From: Hybos culiciformis
Taxonomy: Eukaryota; Arthropoda; Insecta; Diptera; Hybotidae
Assembly (NCBI GenBank): GCA_964007475.1
Contig: OZ023273.1
Location: 12,351,922-12,415,921, forward strand
Direction of reading: 5' to 3'
Length of the DNA stretch: 64,000 nt
Shown here: positions 46,350 through 58,776 of the stretch, one piece after another
Numbering within the stretch: the first letter of the stretch is position 1
Layout: the number at the start of each line of letters is the position of its first letter
Notes under the pieces: generated by a model
Databases searched by the model: none
What the model saw: the letters and a program-made list of their open reading frames with translations, nothing else
What the model was told of the DNA's origin: nothing
Position numbers and translations under genes: made by a program

Positions 46350-48873
46350 AAAGAAACGTTATCTTTGGCTTAAAATTATTCTAGTTAAGTACAAAGAATA
46401 AGGTACTTTTATAAAACAAATTTTTTCACAAACCTCCACACAATACTATGCACTATAGTAATAGTATACATACAATATGAAACAATATAAAACAATTATG
46501 TATTTTAATTATACATTCGATCGTCGAGCTCATTTACAACTTTTTTTTAGGGGAAGCTAATTAATGGGAATTAAAAAAAAAAAAAAAATAATCAAACACA
46601 ATTGGAAAGCTGTGAATTTTTCTTTCTTAATGCGGTCAGATTATTATTTATTATTCTGATATGCTTGCTTAATAGGGAAAAAAAGAAATAAGGAAATACA
46701 AGAAATTAAATGAAAGTATTCTAATATTTGAATACATGTATAGTATAAATAGTTTTAAATGAATATTCTATAAAATTTGACAATAAATATTTATTATATA
46801 TTAACATTCTTCGAAATAAAACATATACATAAATATTATATAGCTACATAAAACAATGAGAAAAGATTAAATTTATAAATTCTTAAACCGTCATAAAATG
46901 TAAAATAATACTTTGAATAATAAGTCCTAAAGCGAAATTTATATAAATAAATATAGCTATATGAAAATGTACCAAAAAATGTGACAAAAACATTTATTCA
47001 TATGAAAATGAAAATTATAAGTAAGTATATGTTTGTATATATATGTATAAATATATATTATTTTTTATCAAGATAAAATATCCTTCCTTAAAAATAAAAT
47101 GTGTTAAAGATTTGTTTATGCCCTCAGGTATTGTCCTGTATTTTGAAAAAGCTTAAAAAAATTAAATTCTTGATTTTGCAGCTAAATACTTTAAATAAAA
47201 AAATAAAAAAAATAAGTTTTTAGTTCAATTAATCTAAGATCCGTTCAGTTTAGCAAAAATATAAATTGAAAGGTAAAATATATACATTTTATAAAAGTTT
47301 ATTATTAGAAAAATTCATGAAAGAGTTACACGAAAACTTTATTTAAAACATCGCGGCGAAATTTTTCTACTAATTAATTTTTTTTATATAATTATAATAA
47401 TTTATAACGTATATATTATATACATGCATAACTAGTAAATTTTTATTTTATTAATTCATGTTCATTTACAAATTCTCAGCCACCAGATACTTGGTTTCAA
47501 GGAGGTACATTAAATAAGTATTTTTAAAAAGTTGGTGCTTAGATAAGGGATAAATTAGCCATAAGACGGTTCAAAAATAGCCCGGTGTTAAAAGCTTGTG
47601 CCTTAAAAAATACTTAATATAAATAATTCAAAACATTTTATTAATTAAATAAGATTAAAATCATGTGTTCAAGTTAAGGATATTTTAAGTTGGAATATAA
47701 AATCGAAGAAATTTCTTGCAAAGAAACCAAAAGTAAAAAATAGATAAAACGATAAAAACCAAAGTATCTATCCTGTTTCACTATCTTAAATTTTTTTTTT
47801 TTGGGAAATAATGTCATAATTAGTATCTTTTATCAATAATAGAAGGATTCTTTCACTGTACATTTTATTTATTTTATAACAACTATATTAAAATTTAGAA
47901 CAAGTCTTATATATTATACATAATATATATTTTGTTTTCTTTTATTTTCTCCATTAAAAAATATAGAAATTATTTTTTAAAATTTTCTATAAGGGACTTA
48001 TAGTTACAGCACAAAAAATTTTTTGACTGCATTCAGTGTAATTTGTTTAAATTTTTATAATGTTTGTTTAAAGAGTATAGAAACTTAACATATGTGAACA
48101 AAAATAATTTTAATACTATTGCATATTGGTTATAAAAGTCAATTTGAATACAAAATCAATTATATACATATATAAATTTCTTAATAATAATATTCTTTTC
48201 GAAGTTATAATTTCAAGAATGCCAGTTTGATCTAAGAAATAAAGTTATATTATATATTGCTTTGATTATGCATTCATAATAGTTTAATTCACACATCACG
48301 TATTGTGTTGAATTTAAAAATAATTATTTCTATATTTTTTAAAATTTAATTTTAAATAATCTTTATAGCATGCCTTATAATTTGTAAGTTTTCAATTCAA
48401 TACACAATATATGTGATTAAGTATAAGTTCATACTTAGAAAATAATCAAATACTCAGTTTAGTTCTTATAACAAAATTGTTTTGACTAAATGATGTGTTT
48501 GACTTTTTTTTTATACTTTTTTTTTGCATATATGCAAATAACATTTTGGACTTTACAGTTTTTCAGAGGATGAAATTTGGGATAAAAAAAAGTGATGCAA
48601 ATACTACTGCATTGAGAATTAAGATTATATAAAAAAAAAATAGGCATAAATTTATTATTTAGAGAAAAAAATTAAAAAGAAAATTATACCTAACTCTTCA
48701 AATAAATCGTTTTTTAATGCCAAAATCAGCTACAGCAAGGATTAGAAATTAAAATAATGTTATCAATTTCTCATATATTTGAAATTTCTAACGTATTTTT
48801 TTTTAAATAAAATTTATCACTTTATTATTAATGCGGAACTGAAATTATTAAAGTTATATATTGTACTTATTTG
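46350..48873. other. AT-rich non-coding stretch
   Basis: Nothing with definable structure. The slightly GC-richer patch at 47475-47610 has no long open frame. Confidence 0.5.
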
Positions 48874-48880
48874 GTAATAC

Positions 48881-49163
48881 CATTGAGTAATAATATTTAT
48901 AAGAGGGACAGAATTCATACAAGTAAATTTTTTTCAAAAATTATGACAATATTTTGAATGTATTGCATTAAATTTTTTAACTCAAATGTTTTTATTCTTA
49001 ATTTTATTATTTTTATTATTGTATTAAGAATAAACACATTTGAGTATTAAATTTTTATTCAATACATTGAAAATATTGTCATCATTTTTGAGTTATTTGA
49101 AAAAAAAATTCTGAAATTTACTTGTATGAATTCTGACCCTCTAATAAATATTATTACTCTATG
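48881..49163. mobile_element. Palindromic MITE, about 130-bp arms
   Basis: The left arm begins CATTGAGTAATAATATTTAT and continues AGAGGGACAGAATTCATACA; the right arm is its near-perfect inverse, ending in CTCTATG. The AT-rich loop is about 25-30 bases around 49003-49027. Outside the arms, GTAATAC (48874-48880) and ATAATAC (49164-49170) form a direct repeat with one mismatch, consistent with a 7-8-bp target duplication. It has no coding capacity. The exact ends are uncertain by a base or two because flank and arm similarity merge. Confidence 0.75.
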
Positions 49164-49170
49164 ATAATAC

Positions 49171-50644
49171 GTAAATAGAAAAATTTGATTGTGTAGTAAA
49201 ATAAGCTAGCTGAGCCCTTTTACTTGAAATCATGTATATAGGAATATTCCTATTAATAAGAAATCACATGTTCCTGTAACATTGCGCCCATAAGGTCTAT
49301 TAATCTAATTAAGTTTTATTGGCTGATACTTTTTATATTTTAATTCATTTTCATAGGCCCTGCCCCATGTTTATTCGAAAGATGAAAATCGAAGTTGAAA
49401 TTATATATATACCATACCATCTTAGTCCCCTATACCTCTTTTGTGAGCCTTCTGAGGCCGCACTGTGATCACTCATGAAGAGAAAAAAATAGGTTTGCTT
49501 TTAGTAGCCAGATTTAATATAGTATAGATTTCTACAGAGTTCTTATTATATCAATTTTATGTCTGTATATTTATTGGAAAAAAAAAGTCAGTTAGTTTTC
49601 TTCTTATCTATTTCCGAGACAATATAAATTATTTACATTTTCATTGATTTACAAAAAAACAAAAATCTGAAATCCTTGTTGTTTGAATTAATTGTGGGTC
49701 AGTCAAATGTTTACACACCAATATACATTTTTATTATTCTTCCTCAATTCAACTTTTATTTATTTTTCTTTTACTTTTTAAAAAAGTTTAATTGATTGTC
49801 TGAAACGTATAAAAATAAACTAAATTCACTTTTAATTCCAATAAAAATGAGCAAACAAAATAAATTGGCCAAAGTCACGCATTCAATAGAATTCGCACTG
49901 AATTTATTGATAGTTGTTTACACCTAATTTTTTGATTTCCTAACTGCCAGGTTGATTTTTATCATTTTAAGTCAATCAAATCGTACTTATTATAATTTTT
50001 CATTTTGTTAGCATAGAAGAATAAAAAAAAAAAAACAAAAAAAGGAAATGAAAATTTATCTTCTGATGGTGTCAAACGATGATAATAAAATTAAACGGTC
50101 TTATCAAGAAAATAATAAATATTATTAAAATACAGGGAAAAAAAATGTTTTTTCTTCATAATACAATGATGATGGAAGTGAAATAAAATCGATATTAAAT
50201 TTTATAATATTTAAATTTAGAAAACTTTTTAACCACTGCATGGTTGACGTTTCAAAGAATTATCTTACTTATTCTATTGGTTTTATAAAAAATGTCTGTT
50301 TAATTTTAAACTTTTGAGAGACAAATTTGAGCCAAAATATATTTTACTCTTTGGCTTAAAAGCTTTAAAAATAAAATAAATCGAATAGTTAGCATTTATA
50401 TTTAAAACAATTAAAAAGTTTTTCTTTAAAAATTTTGGCAAAATGATGAATTAAATTGATTTAATAACCGTAGCACTGAAAAAATGGTTTCAGTTTAGAG
50501 CTAGCAAGATCTCAATAGCGGTAATTATTTATACCTACATTAGATTATAAAGCTCTGCATCCAGGGTGAATGATGAGAATTTTGAAATTTTATGTTTAAA
50601 ATTGGTGTTCAAATATCTTTGAATAATCGTTGAGCTGAGAAAAG
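49171..50644. other. AT-rich stretch with a GC-richer patch
   Basis: Positions 49260-49470 are less AT-rich (around CCTTCTGAGGCCGCACTG) but have no convincing frame. The remainder is homopolymeric AT DNA. Confidence 0.4.
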
Positions 50645-50857
50645 TTATAATAAAAAAAATGTAACAACAAAACAAAGCTTCATTTCCACGGCCATAGGTT
50701 TGTAAAATTCCGCTACTGGTCTACAAATCTCTTCATAAATGCTTTCACATTTTTCACAGCTAAACCATCCGTTATAAAAGGGAAAAACTTCAAAAAAAAA
50801 ACAGTAAAAATATTTCAATTTTATCGTTGACACGCCTCTTAATATCGTGGAGGTCAT
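50645..50857 (-). other. 70-codon ATG open frame with Cys-rich segment, unassigned
   Basis: It starts M-T-S-T-I-L-R-G-V-S-T-I-K-L and, after a Phe-rich stretch, contains G-W-F-S-C-E-K-C-E-S-I-Y-E-E-I-C-R, then P-V-A-E-F-Y-K-P-M-A-V-E-M, ending in a short hydrophobic tail and TAA. The central 30 residues have a protein-like mix, a C-x2-C-x6-C pattern and codons unlike the background. A TTTTTTTTTTGAAG acceptor-like site just before the central part means it could also be an exon. No family is recognised. Confidence 0.25.
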
Positions 50858-53075
50858 TATTAAAGAATATTGTTTCTAAGAGTCGAATGGTTGTAAATGT
50901 AATTCTTGTTAAAGCGTTATTCCACTTAATACAAAGAAACTGAGTTAGCATTTTTTGAATACTATTCCTTTTTATAAGTTAATCTAAATTTTCAAAATAT
51001 ATTGTTTTCTCTATATTTCAATTGCTGAACTTACTATCTTACCTTTTTGAATGTTGTAAATATTATTTATTACTTTAATAGAATTCGATATAATTATAAA
51101 AAGTAAAATTTTTATTTATTTGTTGTGTTTTAATCTATTTATATTTATTATTTCAAAAATTAATTTTACTATAATAAGTTTTACTATGCACAGCAATATA
51201 CATTGTAAGATCTATACGTATAGCAATTTCAAATCATATAGTTTATATATAGTACATTAATTTACACACCTATCTGTCAAAAAGAGTACAAAATATATCT
51301 AATGTATGTAATGTCTATTTAAGATCTGAAGAGTGTTCTTTTGAATTGAATTTTGTTGTTTGATAACGATACGATAAAAGCAAATACCTAATATGCAAAT
51401 ACTTAAGATAAAAATCAATATAATCAAAACATTTATTGAAGAAGAAATGTACACCAATTTTCAAAGAGTTCCATAAAATACAGTATGGGTATCTAGCACT
51501 TTATATCTGATAGTTTGGCATAAATATCATCTTCAATAAAATGTAAAATTTTATATTTTGATAAAGTTCTTTATAGCACAAATTTAAGGTATCGAATAAT
51601 ATGTAAAAAAAGAAATTTATATATTAAGAACTTGTCAATAATGAAAAAACTATTAAATTTTGATTCGAAGTGAAATGTGTATAGAGATATAAAAGACATA
51701 GTATAAGTTTTCTGAATTGTGCTATAAACATAAATATAAGGATATATAGTATTATTGTTCATTTTTATCAACATTACATTTTATCAATTTATTTTAATCA
51801 CAAACAAAAATTAATTGAAATGAACAAAAAGATGAAATCTTTATTCTTGTCAAATAAGTTAAGAACCTCTTATAGTTTAGTTTAAATTATACTTTATTAT
51901 ATTTTATGTATTAAAACTTTGATTACAGAAAATATTTTATTACATATTATATTCAGGGCTTGAATTGATTAATCACGGCTTTAAAAAAATTAGTCCATAA
52001 TGACTAATGCCTTTTTTGTAGTTATAATCAATTAAATTGCTTAATATCAAGACGGACATACTAACTGTACTTATGTATTATATTATTTATTCCTATATTA
52101 ACAGCAAAAACATTAAGACAGCAATGATTCTGATTTTAATTTTTATAAAATCGAGATTCTTGTTATGAAATAAAGAAATTAAATGCACGTAGTAAGAGAA
52201 ATCATCTAAAAAAAACTTGATTGCAACTAAATTAGAATTTTCCATGCACGTATCAATCATTTTCCGTTGTACACCATCGAATGTTAATACATATAAATTA
52301 TATTTTCTTATTTTTATATTCCTTTTAATTCGTAATACTTTAATGTTTAATTATCAAGAATTAAAGAATAATTTTGTTTTTTCTCTGATCTTAAAATACA
52401 TTTCACTGAACTAAAAGGTCAATTAAGACAAAACACAAAAAACTTTTATCGACGAGAAAGTTTTACTAATTAAATAATGTTTCCAGTTTGTGGAACAATT
52501 ATAAACTTTTACTCAATCGCCTTGTCCACATAAAAAATCATATTATAAACACTATATAATATATACAGCTGGGCAGAGAGAACAAAGAAGCAAAAGAATT
52601 AAAAAAACCAAAGTTATGATTAAATTGTACTGCTTGCTTCAAGTATGGGGCAATGGCATGCAAGGTATATATGGTATACTATATAAGCATAATATACAAC
52701 AAAATAAGAACAAAAAAGAAACAACATTTAAAGAAAATCAGATTAAATCACGAAACCATAAAAATATGGAATTTCCCTTGAAGTGTTATCAATATATAAT
52801 GAACTTTATTATAATTCAGCTATGGTATGTTTAGTTTATGTTTGTTTTTAATTTAGCTCAGCACGAAATTCTATATTAATTTTTTTTTTCTTTCTACAAG
52901 TATAATTTCGCGTCCGTTTAGAATAAACTTGAATGCAAAGATATTTTATAAATTAAAATTTTAATTTTTAGATAAATTTACTCAGCCATAAAAATTTAAT
53001 TTGGTTAGCAATAACTTTCTTAAAAAATACCTAATCAAATAAGAAACACATTTTTAGAGTTTTATAGAACACAAA
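50858..53075. other. AT-rich non-coding stretch
   Basis: One 72-codon ATG frame (52616-52834, plus, starting M-I-K-L-Y-C-L-L-Q-V-W-G) is mildly coding-like at its start and Asn/Lys-rich afterwards. Nothing else is recognisable. Confidence 0.4.
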
Positions 53076-53195
53076 AACTTAGCTCAAATAGATAAATGAA
53101 ATTTTTTACAGAATCGCCTCACTGAGGTGGAAATCGATCTCTATAGACAATCATTACATTAAGTCGGCCGATATGATGATACTATTATATAACTT
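53076..53195 (+). other. Coding-like GC-richer patch, possible exon
   Basis: Two overlapping plus frames are open. After TTTTTTACAG (AG at 53110-53111), 16 codons read N-R-L-T-E-V-E-I-D-L-Y-R-Q-S-L-H then TAA at 53160-53162. In the neighbouring frame about 36 codons read I-N-E-I-F-Y-R-I-A-S-L-R-W-K-S-I and continue to L-L-Y-N-F and stop. The compositions look protein-like, but only one can be real and neither is recognised. Confidence 0.2.
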
Positions 53196-56065
53196 TTAAA
53201 TTTTTTTTTGAAAAAGAAAATTTTGCCAACGTTAAGTCCTATTCCCAAACTGATAAAAATGCTGAAGCGTAAATATTTTTATTATTAGAAAAAAATATGA
53301 ACTTGTTACTCTTAATAACGCGAAAAGATTTTCAATCTTTTGTCAAATAATATGGCGAAACCCAGTGACAGTAAGTATAATTTGCGTAAATTATTGTTTT
53401 TCTTTAATCGCAAGTACACCTTTCAGATTTCTACATTTTTTTTTAATTTTAAGAAAATAAATTTTTGTAATTTTAATAAAGTTAATAAAGACCAAAAATT
53501 TGTATTTTATGTATGGTTTTCACGGTTGAATTTATAGACCAAAATAAGGAATTTTCTAAACAAGATAATTTCTTTGTCTCGAAGACATTCGATTTGCTAC
53601 CAATGACTATAATCAAATTAAAAATAATTTTTATTTTATAGTAACTAGGAATCGGATTCTGAACAGGTCAACAGTTTATTCTCGTACAATGTAATTGGCT
53701 TTTTATTACAAAAAAAAAAACTTAAGTCAATAAAGTTTCTGTATATTTTCCAAAAGAATCAAAATACATTATATTCATTCAACTTATTTTGGAAGTAACG
53801 ACGTTACTGGAAAAATTTCCCTTTTAATTGATTTTAATTGATTAACTGGGGTAGGTTGTATTAATTTTGTTTTACTAGAAAAAAAGCATACGATTAAGAT
53901 AAATTTTTAAAGCTTCCTAATTTCTTAGCTTTGAATTTGTTTATGTTAAATTAATTTAACTGTGTGTGTTTCTTCCATTTTATATGTATACACCCTTCCA
54001 TATTATTACATATATATTAACATTATTGAGTTATTTACGACTAAATTATATAGGTGTTATGTTATTGAAAAGTTTTTAACTTCACTTTTTGAGATTTGAA
54101 AGCAAATGTACAAAACTGGATTAAGTATTAAGATGTATATTGCAAGTTTTAAAAATTCAATATTCGAAACAAAACAATTATTTTTAATCTATATACTGTC
54201 ATTTCAAACAATGAAATTATTGTTATTATGGCGATGTAAAAAAAGGTCCATAACAGCATTTCCAACTTCTGATTTTAATTGTGATAGAGTGTGATTTGGA
54301 ATTTAAACTTTGGCGAATAGTCTTTTAAATAAAAAATAAATGTATACTTTTTTATCTTATTCCATTCATATTCAGATTATACTTATTTGAGTATTATACA
54401 TACATTACTTAAAAAAAACAACCATATTCAATGAATAAAAACCATAACAATGAATCAATATTCACAATTCAATTTACTTTAATTCTGAAAAATAGCAATA
54501 AAAGAAAATTTAATATAAAAATATAAAATAGAAAAACTGATTTTCACTTCATCTAATTTTATCACTTGTAAATATTCGTTTTTTGCTTTTTTTGTTCCGA
54601 GCACGTGAAATTTTCTTCACAAAACATTAAATTATGAAAATGAAAATACGAAAAGAATATTCTTTAAAGAAAAATCGAATTTAAGAACTATAATATACAA
54701 AAAGGCATTAAGTTTAGGTTGTGGAAAAATCACAAAAAAAAAATTAATTTTCATAAAATGCTTAGAGTATGTATAATATACTTTTATATGATTACAGATA
54801 CAGTGCATACCTAGTTTTTACCTAAAATAATTTATTGATTCTGGTGAACTCATTTGAATGTTTATAAAATTTAAAATGCTGGCGAAGATTATAGAAATTA
54901 TAATTTTCTGTTAAGCAATTGTAACGATCAATATTTTTATATTATTTCTCATATTTTTTTATATATTTTACAAAATTTTCTAATTGTAGATAGAATTAAA
55001 AATAATTAGTTATCGTCAAAAATCTTACCAATTTATTTGTTGAGACTTGGTACTGATTATTTTGAATATTGAAACCTTATACCACCTACTATACAGTCAT
55101 AAACCACATGTTTATATTAATATACAACAATATAATTATGCTAAAGCTGTATATATAGTGCTAAAATTTTTGTTTAGAAAAGAATCTTTTCCAGTCAGAA
55201 AATTAATATCCTGTTGGTACAAATAATCAAATAAATAAATAAATAAATGAATATGTATATGCTGTGTGTACGTACGCAAGGAACGTATAATGATATTTGA
55301 AAATATATATAAAGAACGTGAAAAAAGATTTTTTTTTATATGTATGTTCATGGCATTTATTGTTAATTTAGGAAAATTTATTATGATTATTATATTGAAT
55401 TTAATATGAGTGCTAATTTTGCAAAACTTGTTCGTTTATATTTAAAATGCCAATGGAGGAATATTCCACAATGTCCATTTGTTTACGCATACACAACATT
55501 TATGTTGAATGTAAATTGAAAAAAAAATGTTACATAAGAAATTTTATTCGATTTCGCAATAATAATAATAATAATTGTGCTTAATAAAAGATGAAAAAAA
55601 TCTATAGTACCTTTACCCACATACAGTTCTTTTTTATACTCTCTAGAATCTTTGTTAATAAGCAATTTTTATTTATGAACGTTATAAATTTTATTTAAAA
55701 GAAAATTTCATAACTATACGTTTGAAATATTTAGATACTTAGTTTAAAATATTTTTACTATACTTTATTACAATTCTTTCATCATACATATTGAAAGGTA
55801 ATTTAACTTGAATTAATAAGATGCTTATAATATTATGTTTTAAATTGAAATTATTGGAAATAAAATTTAAAATCATAATGATATAATAAATAAATAAACC
55901 TTAAGAAATATTTATGTTGTTTAATTTAAATATTTTTTTTTTTTTTCAAAAATGTTAATGTATTTATTAGCTAAAATTTTTTATTACAGTTTAAAAGATA
56001 TCGTAATATTAATGCTTTTTCTAGGCTCTGTAGGATTGGGCTGTACTGAATAAATAGAATCTAAG
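53196..56065. other. AT-rich non-coding stretch
   Basis: AAAT microsatellite at 55230-55248. A 62-codon ATG frame at 54106-54294 is moderately varied, but no family is recognised. Confidence 0.45.
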
Positions 56066-56069
56066 TTAA

Positions 56070-56774
56070 GGGGGTATTCTGGTCTAGACGCATGAATTTT
56101 AGGCATTTTTAAAACTAAGATAAAAAAAAAATGAAAAACAAATTTAGTATCCATTTTTTTATATGTTTTTTATTGACATTTTAATAATATAAAAAAAAAA
56201 TTGAAAAAAAAAAAAACCAAAATTCGTCGAGATACGGGCCGGTGGAGTGGGGGCTTCAAAAAAAACGGTGTGTCCTGGTTGACGTGATTTCAACCCTTGT
56301 AGAGATCTAAAACACAAAAACCAAGAAGATTCTTTATTAGTAAAGATGTCGTTATCGGATTGACCATTTTCAAAAAAAAAAAAAAATAATAACAAAATGG
56401 CGTCGACTTGAAAAAAAAATTTTTTTTTTAACCAATTTTTTCGACCTTTTCGAATTTTTTAAAAATACTTCAAATCAAAATTTTTGGAAATACACGGCAG
56501 ACACGATAGAGCGTTGTATAAAGAATATATATACAAAATTTCAAAGGAATCGGTTCAGTAGAACTTGAGATATCATGTCAACCACCTCAAAAAAAGTAGT
56601 TTCATTGTTTGATTCGCTCCGTTCGACCGGCTCGGACGCCACGTCACAAAATCGGCTGTATCTCCGAAAATTAGTCGAATTTTGAAAAATCCTTTCAAGG
56701 TCATATTTTTGAAAGTCTAAACTTTCAAAATATGCAAAAAAAAAAAAAACGATTTTTTTAAAATCCTAGACCCC
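56070..56774. mobile_element. TTAA-flanked non-autonomous DNA element
   Basis: TTAA at 56066-56069 and 56775-56778 borders the left end GGGGGTATTCTGGTCTAGAC and a right end CCTAGACCCC. The right end matches the left inversely if about 8 bases (the TATTCTG part) have been lost. TTAA duplications are typical of piggyBac-type (and Kolobok-type) transposition. The 705-bp interior holds A/T tracts and GC-richer blocks (for example GATACGGGCCGGTGGAGTG near 56230 and GTTCGACCGGCTCGGACG near 56625) but no transposase. The 78-codon minus frame at 56159-56395 is non-coding element sequence. Confidence 0.75.
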
Positions 56775-56778
56775 TTAA

Positions 56779-58581
56779 ATCACATCAGAAAAATGGAGAT
56801 TATTATAAAATATATCTAGAGATCAAGAGGCCTTTTTTTCTAACTAACTTAAATAATTGTTATTAATGATTATTGAAATGACACTACTTCGAATTTGACA
56901 ATCAAGCAAAATTTCAAATTAGAAAGAGAAAAAGATTATTATTTTAATATTAAAGTAAGACAAAAAAAAACCGTAAGTTTAAAAATTTAAATTACAAATA
57001 TAAAGATTGAAAAAGAATCGATCTAAGTTTCAATCATTTTAAAATCGATTTCAAAAGTCCAACTGGAATAATTTCAAATTAATCGACTTTATTTTACAAT
57101 TTGAGTTTTATATTTTTTAAAAGAAATTACGTAATAAAATAAAAATATATCATGGAACAGGCAGCAAAATTCAAATGAAAAAAAAAAAAAAAAGAATTCT
57201 TATTGCTAAGTTTTTAAATAAGGAATTCCATTCGTTTTTTTTTTTTTCTTTTTTAATAAACTATTATTTTTGGTGTTAAAGAATTCATTTTTGCTATAAA
57301 AGAAAAATTACGATATTTTTTATAAAAGACATAATGTTCACTTGGCACCAAGAATTTTGAGAAAAAGTTACATTAGTTTTTTTTTTTCATTTATTTTTTT
57401 TTCTTTTGTGTTTCTCGTCATCTTTACAAAGTGGAAATATTTTCGTTAATTTTTCATATAAAATTTGAAGTATGAAAATTTTGATTTCATATTAGTTTTT
57501 CAAATAAAATTGACAAAAAGAAAATATTTTAATATTTGAAATATTTACTTGATGTACTTCATTTCTACTTAATGTTTGTTCAATTATTAACTTAAAGTAA
57601 ATGTACTTGATATAGGAAAAGCTCAACTTGTTAATTTTTAAAGCTTTGATAGTGCTATATAAGTTTTATGTAAAACAAATTAATTTAACCATTAATTAAA
57701 ATGAAATTGAAGTCACGAAATTAAATACCATAAATTTTAACATACATTTTTTCTTGAACATATTTTCATCCAATGGTGATGAACTTATCTTTATCTTCTG
57801 CACTAAAAATTATAGTTATTTAAATTCTTTTGTATGAGAATAAATTGAAAAATATTAGAATAAATGCTATTGAAATTCTTCTTCTGTTTTTTTTCTTTTT
57901 TTCTGTCGCAAAAGGGTAAATTTAAAGACTAAATTATGCGACTATACTATTTCTTTATATTTTTTTTATTTTTTAATAATAAAATTAAATTTTGAATGTC
58001 AAAATTTGAAAAAGTTAACTGAAAATTATTTAACAATTTATGTAATAATAAAAAAAAACTATTATAAAAAAAGGAGACAATTTAGGATTTAAGCTTCAAT
58101 GGCCACTGTACGCGATTTATAATTGTATAGACATAAATTATATTATATAGTTACTTCATTTGATATTGAATAATTAAAATAGTAATATGATCTACTTCTA
58201 CTATACAATATTTTCTACTATACTATAATTTGTGAGTATTTGACAATAAATTCGTAGTTCGTAGTTAATTTATATTAAGATAATGATGAAATGGAAAGTA
58301 AAAAAAAATATTTTATTTTAAGTGAAGATTTGAGACTAAAATATTTTGAAAAAATGAATGTATTCCAAAATATTAACTTAAAAATAACTGGAAACAAAAA
58401 AAATTTGGAAGAGAATTAAGTAGTGGGCTCGTTTCCAATATTTTAACTTAAGACACTTTACTTTTAAAATAATTTGGTCACAATCGGGGGATTCAGAACA
58501 GATATTCATATTTTTAATTAAACTTGTTCTAAATTCATTTAGAAAAGGAAAATATTAGAATACGAATACCTAATACTACAT
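56779..58581. other. AT-rich non-coding stretch
   Basis: Long poly-A and poly-T tracts (57179-57195, 57235-57255). No gene is seen. Confidence 0.5.
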
Positions 58582-58776
58582 ATGGTAGAAAAAAACATAG
58601 GTGCAAGGATCAATGTGGACGCACTTAAAGCTTCAAATGCCTCTATACAAATTATCTGTTTAATTCAAAGGATATTATTTAAATTTTGGGTTCGAAAAAA
58701 AATTTTTTTTTTTTTGGCACATAACGACAAAATAAAGAAAATAGTTTTTTCTTTTTTTTTTAATTTGCGTTCATAG
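58582..58776 (+). other. 64-codon ATG open frame, first half coding-like
   Basis: It begins M-V-E-K-N-I-G-A-R-I-N-V-D-A-L-K-A-S-N-A, uses GCA/GCC/GGT/GTG codons, then runs into a Phe/Lys-rich part encoded by homopolymers. The first 40 codons are unlike the background. There is no recognised domain or splice donor. It could be a first exon whose true end lies before the homopolymers, or chance. Confidence 0.17.

Noticed and set aside
56159..56395. 78-codon minus frame as a gene
   Set aside because: It lies inside the TTAA-flanked element and is bounded by poly-A-encoded Phe/Lys runs.
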